A DNA stretch of 64,000 nt, taken from the NCBI GenBank assembly GCA_037176845.1, contig JAYKXP010000051.1, positions 62,001-126,000 on the forward strand. The letters run 5' to 3'. Positions within the stretch are counted from its first letter, which is position 1, and each line of letters opens with the position of its first letter. Positions 45,135 through 57,800 of the stretch are shown piece by piece. Source of the DNA: Paramarasmius palmivorus. Taxonomy: Eukaryota; Basidiomycota; Agaricomycetes; Agaricales; Marasmiaceae. The notes under the pieces were generated by a model, which saw only the letters and a list, made by a program, of their open reading frames with translations, made no database searches and was not told the origin of the DNA. The position numbers were made by a program, and so were the translations under genes.

Positions 45135-46724
45135 ATGATGTCTTTTCCTTCCGATAAAGAGTCTCTACATGCCCGCTCTCTCAGCTTACAACCCATGTTT
45201 CGAGCTACCATGTCACACTCAAACCGGCTTATCGTTGAAGAGCTCTTAGAAGACGCCAAAGCAGAACTTGCAGAGCTCGATGACATGTTGGCAGTGCAGA
45301 CATCCACTTTCTTAGAGGGCAGACGGGACGATCTGGGCAAGATGATTGATCGATTCAGGTCATTGCTACACCCGATTCGGTTGATACCCCCAGAGATATT
45401 GATCAATATTTTCTCTCGTTTCTGCGCATATCACTGGCTTGGAGGGCAACATGAGGACTCGGAATCTATACCAATCACTTCTATATCTTCTGTATGTCAC
45501 CTTTGGCGGGACATCGCTTTGTCGACACCCTCGTTGTGGTCCGGTATTGGCATCTATGTACCGGGCTGTAACGAGCAAACATTGGATCATGTACAACTTC
45601 TCCTGGATCGATCCCGCATTCATCCTTTGAGGATCTGGATCGCCTTTGAGAATGTAGACCCGCTTCCTCCGCCTGCAATTCGCGTCTTAAGCCATCTCTT
45701 TGCCACATCCAAGAGATGGCAAAGCTTGAAATTGTCGGAGTTCCCGTACCCATTAATGGAAGACCCCACTTTTGATATCATCATAGGGTCTTTGCCTTTG
45801 CTGAAGCATCTAGAAATCAGAGACAACAACTTGGATCTCGACGGAGAGGCATATCTCTGCGATTTATTCAAGTCCTGCCCATCCCTCGTTTCGCTTTGCA
45901 TCTATTACTCGCCCTACGTGGTGTGGGAGCTTCCTTGGACGCAGGTTTGCAATTTGGAGATTCCTCTGATGGACATACTCCACTTCTTACCGTCGTGTCA
46001 GGCGGTCCAAAGAGTAAACCTGACTGTCAAGGACGCTGACGATCCCGCTGTTGAGGCTCCTCATGCGTGCTCCGACGTCCAACATCTCGCCGCCTTTGTC
46101 TACGAGCAATGCCATGCCTCTTTCCTTTTCGAAAATACCACCCTTCGTCGTCTCACCTCTTTGGAGATCGAGAACGAGTACAGTGGCATGCAAGATTACT
46201 GGTCAGAATGGGAACAAAAACCCATTCTCGACTTTTTAACCAGGTCTAAATGCATGATCACTTCGCTTTTTCTGAAATGGATCCCTATCACTGGGGAGCA
46301 GACTATTCAGCTGTTACGGTTGATGCCTGCGTTGACAGACCTTCGTCTTGACGAATACTGGCGCGCAGAAATCCCAAACATGAACCGAATAGTTACCCCT
46401 GCTTTTCTTCGAACGTTGGAGGTCCAACATGGACAGAATGGGGGTCCATTGGCACCCAACCTCAGGAAACTTAGGTTTGGCATGCATCCTGAGGATGATG
46501 ATGCCCTTGTAGAAGCGTTGGAATCTAGGTGTATAGCGAACTCTATGCATGCTTCGTTAGGTGTCCAATGCACGCGAAAGGTCGATATCCTGTTTCTGGA
46601 CGGAGAAAAAAGCAGAATCAAAGAGGTGGCCTCAAGACTGCAGTGGATGAATAAATTAGGTGCCCTTGTCTGCGTCCTGTATAAAATAGCCTCAGAGGAG
46701 TACGAAGTAGAAGTAGTCACGTAG
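45135..46724 (+). CDS. F-box protein, intronless
   Basis: A single exon of 529 residues. The N-terminus has a helical coiled-coil-like region (L-L-E-D-A-K-A-E-L-A-E-L-D-D-M-L), then the F-box L-L-H-P-I-R-L-I-P-P-E-I-L-I-N-I-F-S-R-F, C-H-L-W-R-D-I-A-L-S-T-P-S-L-W. It has the standard layout of mushroom F-box proteins, followed by irregular leucine-rich repeats (L-K-H-L-E-I-R-D-N-N-L-D-L, L-T-S-L-E-I-E-N-E). Probably a Skp1-binding substrate adaptor of an SCF ligase; substrate unknown. ATG codons at 45135 and 45138 are adjacent; either could start. It does not look like a recent duplicate of the F-box genes at 2650 or 4257, sharing only family-level features. Confidence 0.85.
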   Translation: MMSFPSDKESLHARSLSLQPMFRATMSHSNRLIVEELLEDAKAELAELDDMLAVQTSTFLEGRRDDLGKMIDRFRSLLHPIRLIPPEILINIFSRFCAYHWLGGQHEDSESIPITSISSVCHLWRDIALSTPSLWSGIGIYVPGCNEQTLDHVQLLLDRSRIHPLRIWIAFENVDPLPPPAIRVLSHLFATSKRWQSLKLSEFPYPLMEDPTFDIIIGSLPLLKHLEIRDNNLDLDGEAYLCDLFKSCPSLVSLCIYYSPYVVWELPWTQVCNLEIPLMDILHFLPSCQAVQRVNLTVKDADDPAVEAPHACSDVQHLAAFVYEQCHASFLFENTTLRRLTSLEIENEYSGMQDYWSEWEQKPILDFLTRSKCMITSLFLKWIPITGEQTIQLLRLMPALTDLRLDEYWRAEIPNMNRIVTPAFLRTLEVQHGQNGGPLAPNLRKLRFGMHPEDDDALVEALESRCIANSMHASLGVQCTRKVDILFLDGEKSRIKEVASRLQWMNKLGALVCVLYKIASEEYEVEVVT

Positions 46725-49700
46725 GTAAGACAGTTGTATACTTGTACTCGGCTTGAGAGCTCGATGGTTGATGGAAGTTGGAACCCGTCATTTCGCAAAG
46801 AAGCGCCGAACCCAGTGAAAACACGTGCCCTTTTGGCGCCCATGTCTTGCTCAGAACTGTCATCAACGCGACTTGCTCTTCCAAGACCACCGATGCAATT
46901 GTCCATCATCTCACGCTGGTTAAGCCAATTTTTGATCTTTCAAAGAGAAGAAACCAGTTCAATTGTCGAGCGGTTGTCTCGACCTCATCCTTCTCCCGCG
47001 TTGATGGACCTTGCAGCCAATGGTAACAGTCTCTTTCTACTACAGTCTCTATGGGTATAGTTGACACCCTCTAGATTGCCGAATGTCCGTACAGATTTCA
47101 TAAGCCTTATACGATAGATATGCTATCACCGTCCCAGCCAGACAGGAACGATTGTGAAGTTGAACTTATCCTGGGCATCGGGTTTGACCTTAGCTTCACT
47201 GACTAAGCCCGACATCCTCTCAGTCATCTTTGAGGTCGCTTCGAAGGCCATCGGTTTGTACAGGTAACATGGCTTCGTGGGCTTACCCTCTTCATTGCCT
47301 TTCGCTCGGCTATCGAGTCGTAGTGCAGCCCCTTCGTAATTTGGATGCGACTAGTTAGGATCTTTTAGGCCAATAACTCGTCATCAATAGTTAGAGATAA
47401 GTGATTATTACTTTCAGTCACTTGACTCTGAATGATGCTGACTGATTCACGATCATCCAGAAGGCCCGCCTTGATTCGAATTCCCGTCAATCATCTGAGG
47501 TCTTGGAGCCTAAAGTACTATAGCTGACCGCATCTTCTCAGTCCGGAGAGAGGTAGAAGATTCGCATGGTCATTGGAAATTGTAGCTTGATAGTACGTCA
47601 AGTCGATCTCTGGTTCATGATGAATTTTGACCTTAGGTTGCTCTAGAAAAGTGGCTACCTATCAAACGGACCTCGTGATGATCTGTGGGGAGATGTCAGC
47701 TATTTTTACACCTTTCAGGCTGAAGGAATATTTTCAACATCGAGAGCTGTGTAAGTAAAGGTGGCGGCGGTCAGCCATGAGGCTTACCGACGTCGTACTG
47801 GATGCATTTCTACAGGTGCCGGATCTGTCTATTGCTTTCCGGCGGCGGGAAAAACATCGGTGTGCTTCATGAATTAACTGAAGGCTTCGAAAATCCAAGT
47901 GAGTGGTACCCGTGTTATCTTCCTTGCTACAAACCATCGAAACTCAACTACCGAGCAACAGTTTACCGCCTGGATCAACTCTTTTCAATTCTCATCAGAC
48001 CGGCAACTTTCGAAGCAGCTAATGGATCAAACATTTCTTGATCGTTGATGCGTATCTCAACAGCAGCTTGAGACTCCCCCGAAATCACATACCTTTGTCC
48101 TGCCCAGCTATCGTCATGTGCATAGAGCACGCGCAGGGGGCTGTTTGTAGCGCACGGTTGTTAGTGAATAAGGCAGAGGCGATAGGGAATATGCGATCAG
48201 CCCCTTGCGCTCTCAATCGTCCCTGCTTCGGTGTTGCCGGAAGATGTTTCATTGTGAAACAAACTAGCCACTATGGTTTAAGGAGACGCAGGGAGATACT
48301 CTACAATCACGCAAGGACTGCACAGAGAACCTATCGCCCTGTTATCCGGTTTTCCAGAAGCTTCTTCCTAACAGGACGCATTTGATTCTTACTATGAGAA
48401 TCAGACGCCCGTGTCAGCGTAGTTCACCAAACCGAACCGCTGTACGACAACCTCCGATGTTGTAGGCCCGAGCCCGCCCACGACGCTCTCGGGTTACACG
48501 GAACGTGTAGCCGTCGGATATCGCATCTTCAAGCCCACCAACGCCTGCTTCGACCGCCCTCCGTTGTGTACGAGGCGATGTATGCCGGAATGCTTTGATT
48601 CTATTCTATTGCACCCCAGATACATAACACGCGCCAAGTCGGTGTGTGGGGTAAACGATGTGTACCAGGTTTGAGTCTGAAATGTTTTGTATTAGGGCGC
48701 ACACTTGGACTCCTTGTGCCTTTAGGCGCATCAGTAAATGACGAATGGACCAGAAGGCTCTCTTACAGTACTCTCTAGTCTCTGAGTGGATGACACCTTG
48801 GGAAACTCCGCCAATAGCAGCTTGCGTCCCGGTCTCATCGTCGATTCCCGCCTGTCAGATTTTTTGAATCTGTGCAGCCTGATATTACGAGGCGGTTCGG
48901 GTTTTACGCCGCAATAAATTACTTGCTTTGACAAGCAATCAACAATTGGTAAGAAGTCTTATAAATGTTTCCTTTGAGATATCGACTGAGTACTTCTCTA
49001 GTCGGCAATCTCATTCGCGTCTTGGAAAGACGGATTTTGCGCAGATACCTGTTCTCGCGTAGCAAACACACTTTTAGCGGTCAGTCGAAAGTAGCTCTGC
49101 TAAGCGAGCTCAATGATTGTCTCGCACACCTTCTCCACAGCCACACGCTCGATCGAACACTCCGTAATGACTTTTTACGGAGTGCGAAATCGCGACGCTT
49201 CTCAGGGTCGCCCATCTCTATCTCAACCATGCCTCTTTGTTTACTTGTTGCAGTACGCTTACGCTTACAACCGTCCGCAAACCGACGATCCTGCCCACGA
49301 GCCGTCCTATCCTGTCCTGTCAATGTCAATGTGCGATTTTCCTTCTTCCTCGTGCTCGTGATACACTACCTCATCGATTCGTCCAGAGTCAAAAGTAGAC
49401 ATGCCCCCTCCGTCGCCGTATCGCATCAATCCCTTGGAATGATAGGAACGTAAAACCACAAAACCGTTACTGATGGTGCTTTGGGCATGGCATTGGCGAC
49501 TTGCCATTTGGGCCTTTTCTCAAGTACCTTTATCTCGGTTCCATGCCTCCAAGTTGTTCAAACTAATTAGCCTATGGGCTTTCAAATTTTCATCACAGTA
49601 CCAGCGTGGTTCTGTTACACACTACACCACGAGCAGGCGCATCGAGCTTTTTTAAAAGTGGGTCTACTTGGCTCCGATTTGGAATTATTATTATTGAGGT

Positions 49701-52700
49701 AAGTAGGTTACAAATTTGGGTGTTTATGTTCTTGGTAGCGACACGCCTTGTTCTCGCTCCCACAGATCCTACGACCTGAAAATCGAGCTGGTTACTGAAA
49801 CTCGACGATTTACCTTATTGCACAGCCCCCTCCTTTTCAAGTCCTCAACCTTCCTCTTTCGCGCAGGGGGACCTGGAGGCGCACCTACCCTGATTGGCGC
49901 CAGCCCAAAAATATGTAATTTCATCATAATTGAACCCGCCATCATCAATGATGGTATTCCCGCTTGCGGATTCAACTTGAAGTTGAACCTTGCCATCAAG
50001 AAAACATCGCCTTTACCCGCCGATCACACATTACTTAGATCTACGTTTTCTTGTTTTTTTTTTTCTGCAGGTGAGAGAAAGTAGGGAGGATGGAATAAGC
50101 ATACAGTCCGATTGGGTGGTCTCCGCAAATCTTCTTCGCGATCGTGAGTATGTACCCACTCGATTGTCAACCGCAACCGCAACTTACTCGACCGGTCAGA
50201 TTCGGGGCTCTTGGGTCTTGCTTTTTTGATGCTGATAGATTGAAAGATTCAGTATCTCGCTTCGCGAGGTCATACCACTTTTTATCCGGTTCAACTCTTG
50301 GGCTCCCAATAAAGAAGTATGTATGACGAATTTAGAACGTGTTATCCCTGAAGCTGAAGATAGGTATCATCCCTAAGGCCTAACGTCCAATCACATCGTC
50401 GGGCAGCCGGCAAGACGCCACCATCTCTAGCTGAAGCACGAGTTTGAAGCGCATCAATTGGCAAGTTCAAGGACAAAGGCAAAGGATCGATATCAGCGGA
50501 AGTGAGTGAAGTTAAGCTTTACTTAGCTTGAAACGAGTGATGTCAGTGTTCAGGCCTCAAGTTTCTCGGGGTTCAAGGTCACTCTCACTCTCAGGATTGC
50601 GAACACTGTTCACTATTCGCTGCTCACTGACAAGTTGAAAGCGGCAGAATTTGCATGAAGATCGACGATCCCTCAATGAAAATTTGAGAAGTATGGTAGA
50701 ACGGATCCGGATCCACAATACGCTTGCCCTTCACGACACAACGACGGGACGAGATCACAGCCCCTTGTTCCCTGGTGTCTACTCAACAACTCCCGGTTCA
50801 AACTTGAGAATATACGATCGAGAGCCCTAGAGGCAATTTCTCGCGAGGAATCTGACCCGTTGTGTATGGTATCCCGCTGTGTGGCCCTGGGGTACGAGAA
50901 ACGTTCCATGGTCGTCTTCTACATATACATATGCATACTGCTTCCCGTCTCCCTGACGCGCCCATGTGTATGTGGACGTCTATTCACCGTTTCAGTATTC
51001 AAGAGTAAAGAAGACATCATCGTACTTGGACCCCCACAAGATAGATTCTGTTCATGTTCACTGTTCGGTATCAACTTATTAAGCCCATTCATTATTGATT
51101 ATTCGACGCCCCATCAGATGCGGCTGTGAAGCATAGATTTGGGAAGTGAAGAAGGGAGATGAGCTGAAACGAACTAGTTTTGATGGTGATGGGAAGGAGA
51201 TGGGATGGGGGATGTTAATCTGTTAATCTATGGATATGGATGGGAGAAGTGGTGAGTGAGAGTGGGATGGCCCGAGAGCGTTCCGTGTTATCCGTTATCC
51301 GTCATACCGTGCACTTGAATGAATGAACGGATGGGTTCTTGAATCCGCTGAGTAAATGAGTGCGTATAATGTTCAAGTTCAACAGAACAGGAACAAGGAA
51401 CGCGCGTTTGTTTGCTCTTATCTTTTGTTTTCATAAAGACTCGGAATCAAGATGGGCGTTTCAACACTCAGCGGCGCAGGGATCTCATTGGTTATTGGAT
51501 AGGCGTTATAACACTCGGACTGTACTACTAGTAGATTTAACATTCCTAAGCCTCGAGGCTGATACCCCGCACTTCGGGATATTCACCCTTATACTTTTCT
51601 CAAGCAAGTCGAAGATGACCACTGTCCGAGAATGGGCGGTGCATCGGCTAATTCTTTTTTCTCCTAGCGCAAGACAAAGGGCCAGACGTACTAAAAAGCG
51701 CTGAATGTCCACTCTGGTGATATCAGTATCAGTATCACGGGCTGCTCGGTGCTTCGGGTTAGTTAGTTTTGCAATTGTACCGCTCGAGCTTCAGATTGGA
51801 AAGTGGATTTTTTGGGTGCTACTAGTCCCGGGGATTCCTAAAACGCCAAAACACTTTTGAGAATGGGCGTGCAAGAAAGCCAAGGAAGTGGTCCGACGAG
51901 AGAGGAGTATGGAATATGGAAATGATCATGGGTTTGTACTAGGACCAGAACATGGTTATAGGCCATCTTATGTCCTTGAACCTTCCGAGCATGGTACACG
52001 GTAAAATGTAACCGTAAGCCGATGAACGCATATGCATTGGGAGGTCAGCAAGTGTTTTTTTCTTGGATTGGAAGCATTTGGCAGGATGATCGGTGCCGGA
52101 GTGGTATGTAGAGTAATTATGGTTTGTGAGAGGTGTGGAACGATGACCGGGTTGCATGTGGATTTGTGGAATGTATAACCCGACGGGGTATCGCGAGAGA
52201 AAGATTACGCTGGTGTAGGTAAGGAGTATAGTAAGGATATATAGTCTGAGTGTGTTGCTCTACTCAGCACGCTGGGTACCGATAAGCGAGCGCAGTCAGA
52301 GTTGAAAGAAGCCCGTTACGGTTGCTAGTTGGACATGGGCATCGAGCATGGAACGGTAACACGAAGAGTCGTGGGATTAGGCGAGCAAGGGATGGAATGC
52401 GTAGAGGGGGGATATAGAACGATCTAAACAAGACAAGAATAGGGAAGGGATAGACATGTAAAAAAGAGCCGTTCATCGAGGATAGGATATAGAGGTGTCG
52501 CCGAAGTAAGGAGAAATAGCTGGAGTCGGACCGTATGCGGTTGTTCACGGGTGAAGGACTCGTGATGGAGAGGACCTCCGAAGATTGGCCTGGAAGGAAG
52601 AAGGGAAGAGGACCGAAGAGGGATTGAGAAGTAAAAGTTGGAGATAATGGGTACGAGCGTGGAGAAGAAAGAGCCAGATTTAGGAGGAAGAGACGGAATG

Positions 52701-52985
52701 TTGTCGGAGGAGTAGTAGTAACAATAGCAGCGTAGTAGTAGCGTATACTAGCAGATACTACAGTTACAGTGTCTACTGCTAGTGTTACCAGTTGGAGAAA
52801 ACGAAGAAATGAGCAGTGCAGCCAGTGCACGAGCCAGGCCACAAGAAGGGAACCAGGTTCGCGGTTCGGTTCGTGTCGGTGGTTACGGCAAAGGTTAACC
52901 CAATTTGGAAGTAAATCTAGTTTGTGGTTTGGGATCAATCTTTGTTTTTCAGTTCTTTCTTCTCTTCCTCCGATTTCCTTTAAAA
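46725..52985. other. 6 kb gene-poor block upstream of the bZIP gene
   Basis: No supported protein gene in more than 6 kb. Open frames are short and cross strands. The largest (minus 52264-52938, 224 codons) is low-complexity, reading mainly the complement of a purine-rich stretch, and is probably chance. Homopurine/homopyrimidine runs occur at about 52300-52720, and a splice-like CTGCAG|GTGAGAG occurs near 50090. The last kilobase may be bZIP promoter and a spliced or long 5' leader. Non-coding RNA genes or relics could be missed by eye. Confidence 0.4.
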
Positions 52986-54866
52986 ATGGACTGTCCTCCT
53001 ACTACTCCTCCCCCACTTCAGATCCCAATGTCCCAGATTATTGCTGCAGACGCTCCTCTTCTTCAGTCGCCTGGCTCAGAGTGGGACAACTCTCTCCACG
53101 ACACCAGCTATGTCTACTCACAATACTCCCACTTTCACCACTTTCCCCCTTCTCCACCCATATCTGTCGCTGGTTCAATACCAACAGATTCCCCAATTCA
53201 ACCAAACAGGATGCTCAAAATGCGTATGAGCCCTGACTCGTCCTCAAATTGTCTCCCAACTCACCAGTTATTCGACTTGGGTGAGGTCAACCACTTCCAA
53301 GCTCCCCCTTCTCCTGCACCTTCAGAGGTAGTACAGGTCCCTCAACCACAACATCACCATACACAACAGCAGCAGGAGCATCATCACCAACAGCAGCAGC
53401 AGCAGCAGCCTCGCGTTTCAATCTCAATAAAACCACCTTCAATTGCAACCGCCATGAAGCGTTCAGCTTCACCGGCTGCTCATCTACCTGCAACAACAAA
53501 GAAACGCGCAGTCGGCGAACGTATCAGCACAAAAGACTTTATTCCTCCAGACGTCTCTGGTCTCTCAAAACGTGAAGCCAGACTAGTAAAGAATCGCGCA
53601 GCCGCTTTCCTCAGTCGTCAGCGTAAACGCGAAGAGTTTGAATGCATGGAAGCGTACGTGTTCCTTTTTTCCTTATCTACACTCAAACTCAACCTCTATA
53701 CCCCTTCAGTCGTGTTCAGGAACTCGAGCAAGAAAACGCCCGTCTCCTAGCACTTACCCAACACGGCATTTCACACTCGCTACCGAGTGCAAAGTCCGAC
53801 CCTGAACTCCGCTCCGAAGTCGAGAACCTCCGTGCTCAATTGGCCGCTGCTCGCGAGCGCGAACATCAACTAGCCGCAGAACTTTCTGCCAAAGCTTCTT
53901 CTACCCCTCAAGAATCACCAGTCAAAGTAGAATCCGTCGAACCGTCCTTTTCGTCAGCACAATCTTCACCTCGCTTCCCGTCCTCAACAACACCGAACAA
54001 GTCGTCAGCTGCCAGTCTAGGTCTCATGGTATGTCCAATCATGTCCAATCATTCCTCCATTCAGGCTTAATTGAAAAAATAAGCAGGTCTTATTGTGCGC
54101 TCTACCTACTCTCCTCTCAATGCCCACCCAATCCGCCTTACCGGCGACTTTCTCCTTACCGGCCTCGGCGCCCGTACCTTCCTCTCCATCATTAGAATTC
54201 AACCCATACTTTTCCAACGACTGGTCACAGGCCGGTAACCCCCTCGTAGAATTCGAGTCTGATATCCACAAAGACTCCCCCCACTCCCACAAACTAGAAT
54301 TCTCAACAGACGACTCCAAGCTCAACGGCCTCGATATCTCTTTTGACACCGTGCCTGCCGAGGACGGCAAAATCCGTGTTCGCATCCATTCTTCATCTTC
54401 AACGTCTTCTTCATCAGCCGCAGCTTCGGGTTCCTCTAGGGCTACATCGCCCGGTTCTTCTTCATCTTCCGTCTATTCTAATCCCGATAATCACAACCAC
54501 ACGCCGCCTTCATCAGCCGGTCTTGGTGGGCTTGGGGGTCTGGATAATTGGGATATGGGTTCTGGCTCGGGGTCGCCGTATGAGTCGGCTCAGGATCCGT
54601 TCTTGGGTATTGGAGCGCCGCAGAACGATTATTCGTTCTCATCACATCATCATCATCACCATCATCATCCATCGGCACTCTTTAGTGGCGTTGGTGGAGG
54701 TGATATTGATTCGTATAGCCAAATGTCGGGGTCTGATTATGGGTTTGATTATTCGCCGTCGTCGTCTCATGAGTCCGGCTCTGGGAGGAGACGAGTGAGG
54801 ATTGCGTTGAAGACTATGCCTGGGTCGCCTAGTGAAGGTGGGGAGTGGGAAGTTCAGGTTTGTTAG
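52986..54866 (+). CDS. bZIP transcription factor with a hydrophobic segment
   Basis: Three exons (52986-53653, 53710-54028, 54087-54866) encode 588 residues. The bZIP domain is at about 194-245: a basic region with K-R-E-A-R-L-V-K-N-R-A-A-A-F-L-S-R-Q-R-K-R-E, then a zipper R-V-Q-E-L-E-Q-E-N-A-R-L-L. Such factors bind DNA as dimers. The N-terminal half is Pro/Ser-rich with poly-His and poly-Gln (124-141). A hydrophobic stretch at about 324-341 (L-G-L-M-V-L-L-C-A-L-P-T-L-L) follows the second exon junction. A Ser-rich tail with an eight-His run precedes a conserved-looking end (R-R-V-R-I-A-L-K). The basic region is nearest the ATF6/CREB-type. A first in-frame ATG in an AAAA-ATG context supports the start. 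Confidence 0.88.
53361..53410 (+). repeat. CAG/CAT-type repeat (poly-Gln/His)
   Basis: Imperfect CAG/CAA and CAT/CAC repeats encode H-H-H-T-Q-Q-Q-Q-E-H-H-H followed by a run of eight Gln codons in the bZIP N-terminal half. Likely variable in length between strains. Confidence 0.7.
54648..54671 (+). repeat. CAT/CAC repeat (poly-His)
   Basis: Eight consecutive His codons in the C-terminal tail of the bZIP protein. Confidence 0.75.
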
Positions 54867-57800
54867 CGGCAGCGGCGGCGGTGGTTGTGCTTGGTGGTTT
54901 TTTTTCTTCGATATGATATGATTGCTCCCCAAAAAGCTTTTTTTGATATGATATGTCTACGCGGAATTATTGGATCTCTCTCCCTCGCTGTCGTATAATT
55001 ATACCCTCATTATGATACGTGCCTTTGGAAAATCTTTTCTTTATGCCTCGCTTCGTCTTCCTTTCGTCTTCTTTTTCGCTTTCCTGCTATCGCTGTATTA
55101 TTATTATTATTCACTACACCCCCAACCCCCATACATTCTCATACATCATACATACCTCCATATCTCGTACAGTACAACACGCATTTTTTTAAAGCATTGG
55201 CAATGGTGAAAAGTAACATAGTTTCATTCATTACGTTGATCGTTTTCTGCTCTCTTCTTTTTTTTGAGCCGTGGCCGTCAGTTCCCATCGAAATCGAAAT
55301 ATATACTTAGCATGTGTAACACCGTCGCATCAATTCATCAGTCATTTGTGGGTGTTCCTGTGGAACGTTCTCCTCATATGTGTATGTATATCGGTTTCTT
55401 CCATGTGTTGTTCTGTGAATAAGTATGAATATGAATATTTATAGGCGTTTGGGTTGCTACTTGCTTGGTATGGTATAACGAAATGTAACTTAGCATATAT
55501 CTCGTCTGGACTCCTCTCGCCGCTCGGTGCGTTTAGTGACCTGACTGAAATCTCGTTGTGTAATGACTGATAGGAACAAACGGGCAACGGCGAGGACGAA
55601 CGGATCATGGGAGAGGCAGACTCTGAGAGCGGAAAGGTGTTCACTGTTGCATCTGGAGATTGGCAGATGGATGGGATGGCAGAACAGAACAGAACAGAAC
55701 AGAACAAGATAGATACTTACCACACAAGCAACCATAGCTGTTGAGAGAGGCATATATTTAGTAGATCGGTGAAACGCTAAAGACCGTAGATATCATTCAT
55801 TCAATTATGGGGAGCTGCGCCCGTTTCGAGGGTCGCGCCGTATATATATGATCGGGATACAGGGAGAGAGGTACGGTTTAGTTTCAGATGGGTTTGTGGG
55901 TTGGGGCCTGCGGATGGCGGTTTGTCAGTTCGTGCCTAGTGCGAGTGCCTAGGTGTGTCTCCTTATTCTTGTTCCTAAAGGAAGGAAGGGGTATTGTTAA
56001 ATTTTTAAAAAAGCATCGAATGACGAAAGCTACAGACATCAATCACAGGGGTAGCGATTAGAATAGATTGTCCTTTTTGACGCTTCTTCAAGTTCTTGAT
56101 GCCTTGACATTGACAAAGGAAAACCATGTGGTTGAGAAAACTTGTAATTGCGGGGTAACGCGTGCGTGGGGATGTCAAAAGGATTCTTGTCGGCGGATCG
56201 TGTGATCGAGAATCCTTATCGTACGCGTGGGTGGGACGTCAGTGTCATTGTGAGCCTCGAGGATCTCTTACCTTACCTGCTTGCCGCACACGGTACCGCT
56301 AGACATAACAGAAACACTGAACAGAACGTCGACAAGGATAGATGAACGTGAGTCGAGGTGAAACGTGAAACGCTTACACTCTCCGTCGGGCTTTGCTCGG
56401 GAGTTGTGCCTGGGAGTGGGCGCATTCGGGTTGTACGAGTAGGGATGGGAAGGTATGGGATACATTTGATTCTAGATTCCAAACAAATCTGAATGCGGAT
56501 GCGAACCTTGATTGTAGACTTGGTATCCCGCCGATGACCCCTACCAAGCCCCTACCCACTTGAATGCCGCAACAGTGTTATGGTATTTATTACATAGTTT
56601 TTTTTCTTGGGAGAAAGATACCCTCAGCCTGGGAAGAGAAAGATGACGATCAGGATGGTTATGTTGGATAGAGTAATGCGTTGCGGAAGGTCACCTGTTT
56701 TTTTTTATATCTTTCTCTGCGAGACCGTGCTATCCCGAAACCCGAGAGTCTGTGGCTTGAGGCGCAGTCGTTGAATCAGATGTTTTCTCTACAGCCATAG
56801 ATATGATCCCGAATCTTGATGATTGCTTGAAGAGTTTTGACTACCAAGTCTCGTAAGGTAGGTAAGTACTCTACCCGAACACGAGAAGAGTACGGTTAAT
56901 TGCTAGCCGTAGGCTCATTATATTTGCCTTTGGTTTCTTCTCGTCGGCCACCGGTATAATGACTTTAAATTCACGAGGTTGAAGGTAATCCGGTAGCCTC
57001 TGAGAAAAAAGGTAATTCGGAAAAAGAATCACTAGAGGGACAGGTTTAATCAGCTCGGGAGGACTGGTTTGGTTTGAATCTTACGATTAAGGGAAGATTG
57101 ACCATGGCATCTTTGTGATGAGCAGATAATTCACGGATATTTTGGGTGACGAGATGGTATCAAACAACATGCAAGGCGCAAGTATGGCATCTAGCGGCGT
57201 AACGAATGGTTCAGAAGTCGTTCAGCGGAGTCGAGCGAGCCAAATGCTTACCAGGACTTTCAAATAGCATGTTTGTTGATAAATGAATGGGAGCTGGGTG
57301 CAATTACGTCGAGTTGTTGAGGATGAAGTTTGGAATACCGAGGAAATTTTGCATGACATCGAGCATGGCCATAAACGGATACATCTTTGACCGAGGCAGG
57401 TAGAAGGGCTGAATTCGATGCCTTGCAGGAACGTGCTGTGATTGCCTCTTCTTGATTCTTGATTATACATGCTTTCTTCCAGACCTGTATAGTAATGGAA
57501 TGTGGTGCGCCCTGGATCCAGAAGCATCGGACAATTAGACCTAGAGCGTCCAAGTGTGGTGCCAATCAATCAAGCCTAGGAGTAGTTTAGCGACGTCCCA
57601 TTCACACTTTATACGAATGAAAATTACTTCAAGAGTTGGATAGTAGTTTTCAGGCGTCGAGGGTAATCGGATACTCCGTTGCGCGTAATCAAGGCATCTT
57701 CGGTCGTTATTACTGATAGTAATGTTCGAACTGCGAGGCATTGAAGCTGGGTGGCTGCATGCCGTTCGAGAGGTTCGAAAGTCTAAAACTCAAGACTCAA

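Noticed and set aside
48965..50229. Run of medium open frames on both strands that might be a gene
   Set aside because: Frames overlap on opposite strands, are rich in Arg/Ser, and could not be linked by clean splice sites into one protein.
52264..52938. 224-codon minus-strand open frame upstream of the bZIP gene
   Set aside because: Low-complexity Leu/Ser/Pro composition arising from the complement of a purine-rich stretch, no domain, overlapping the probable bZIP leader.
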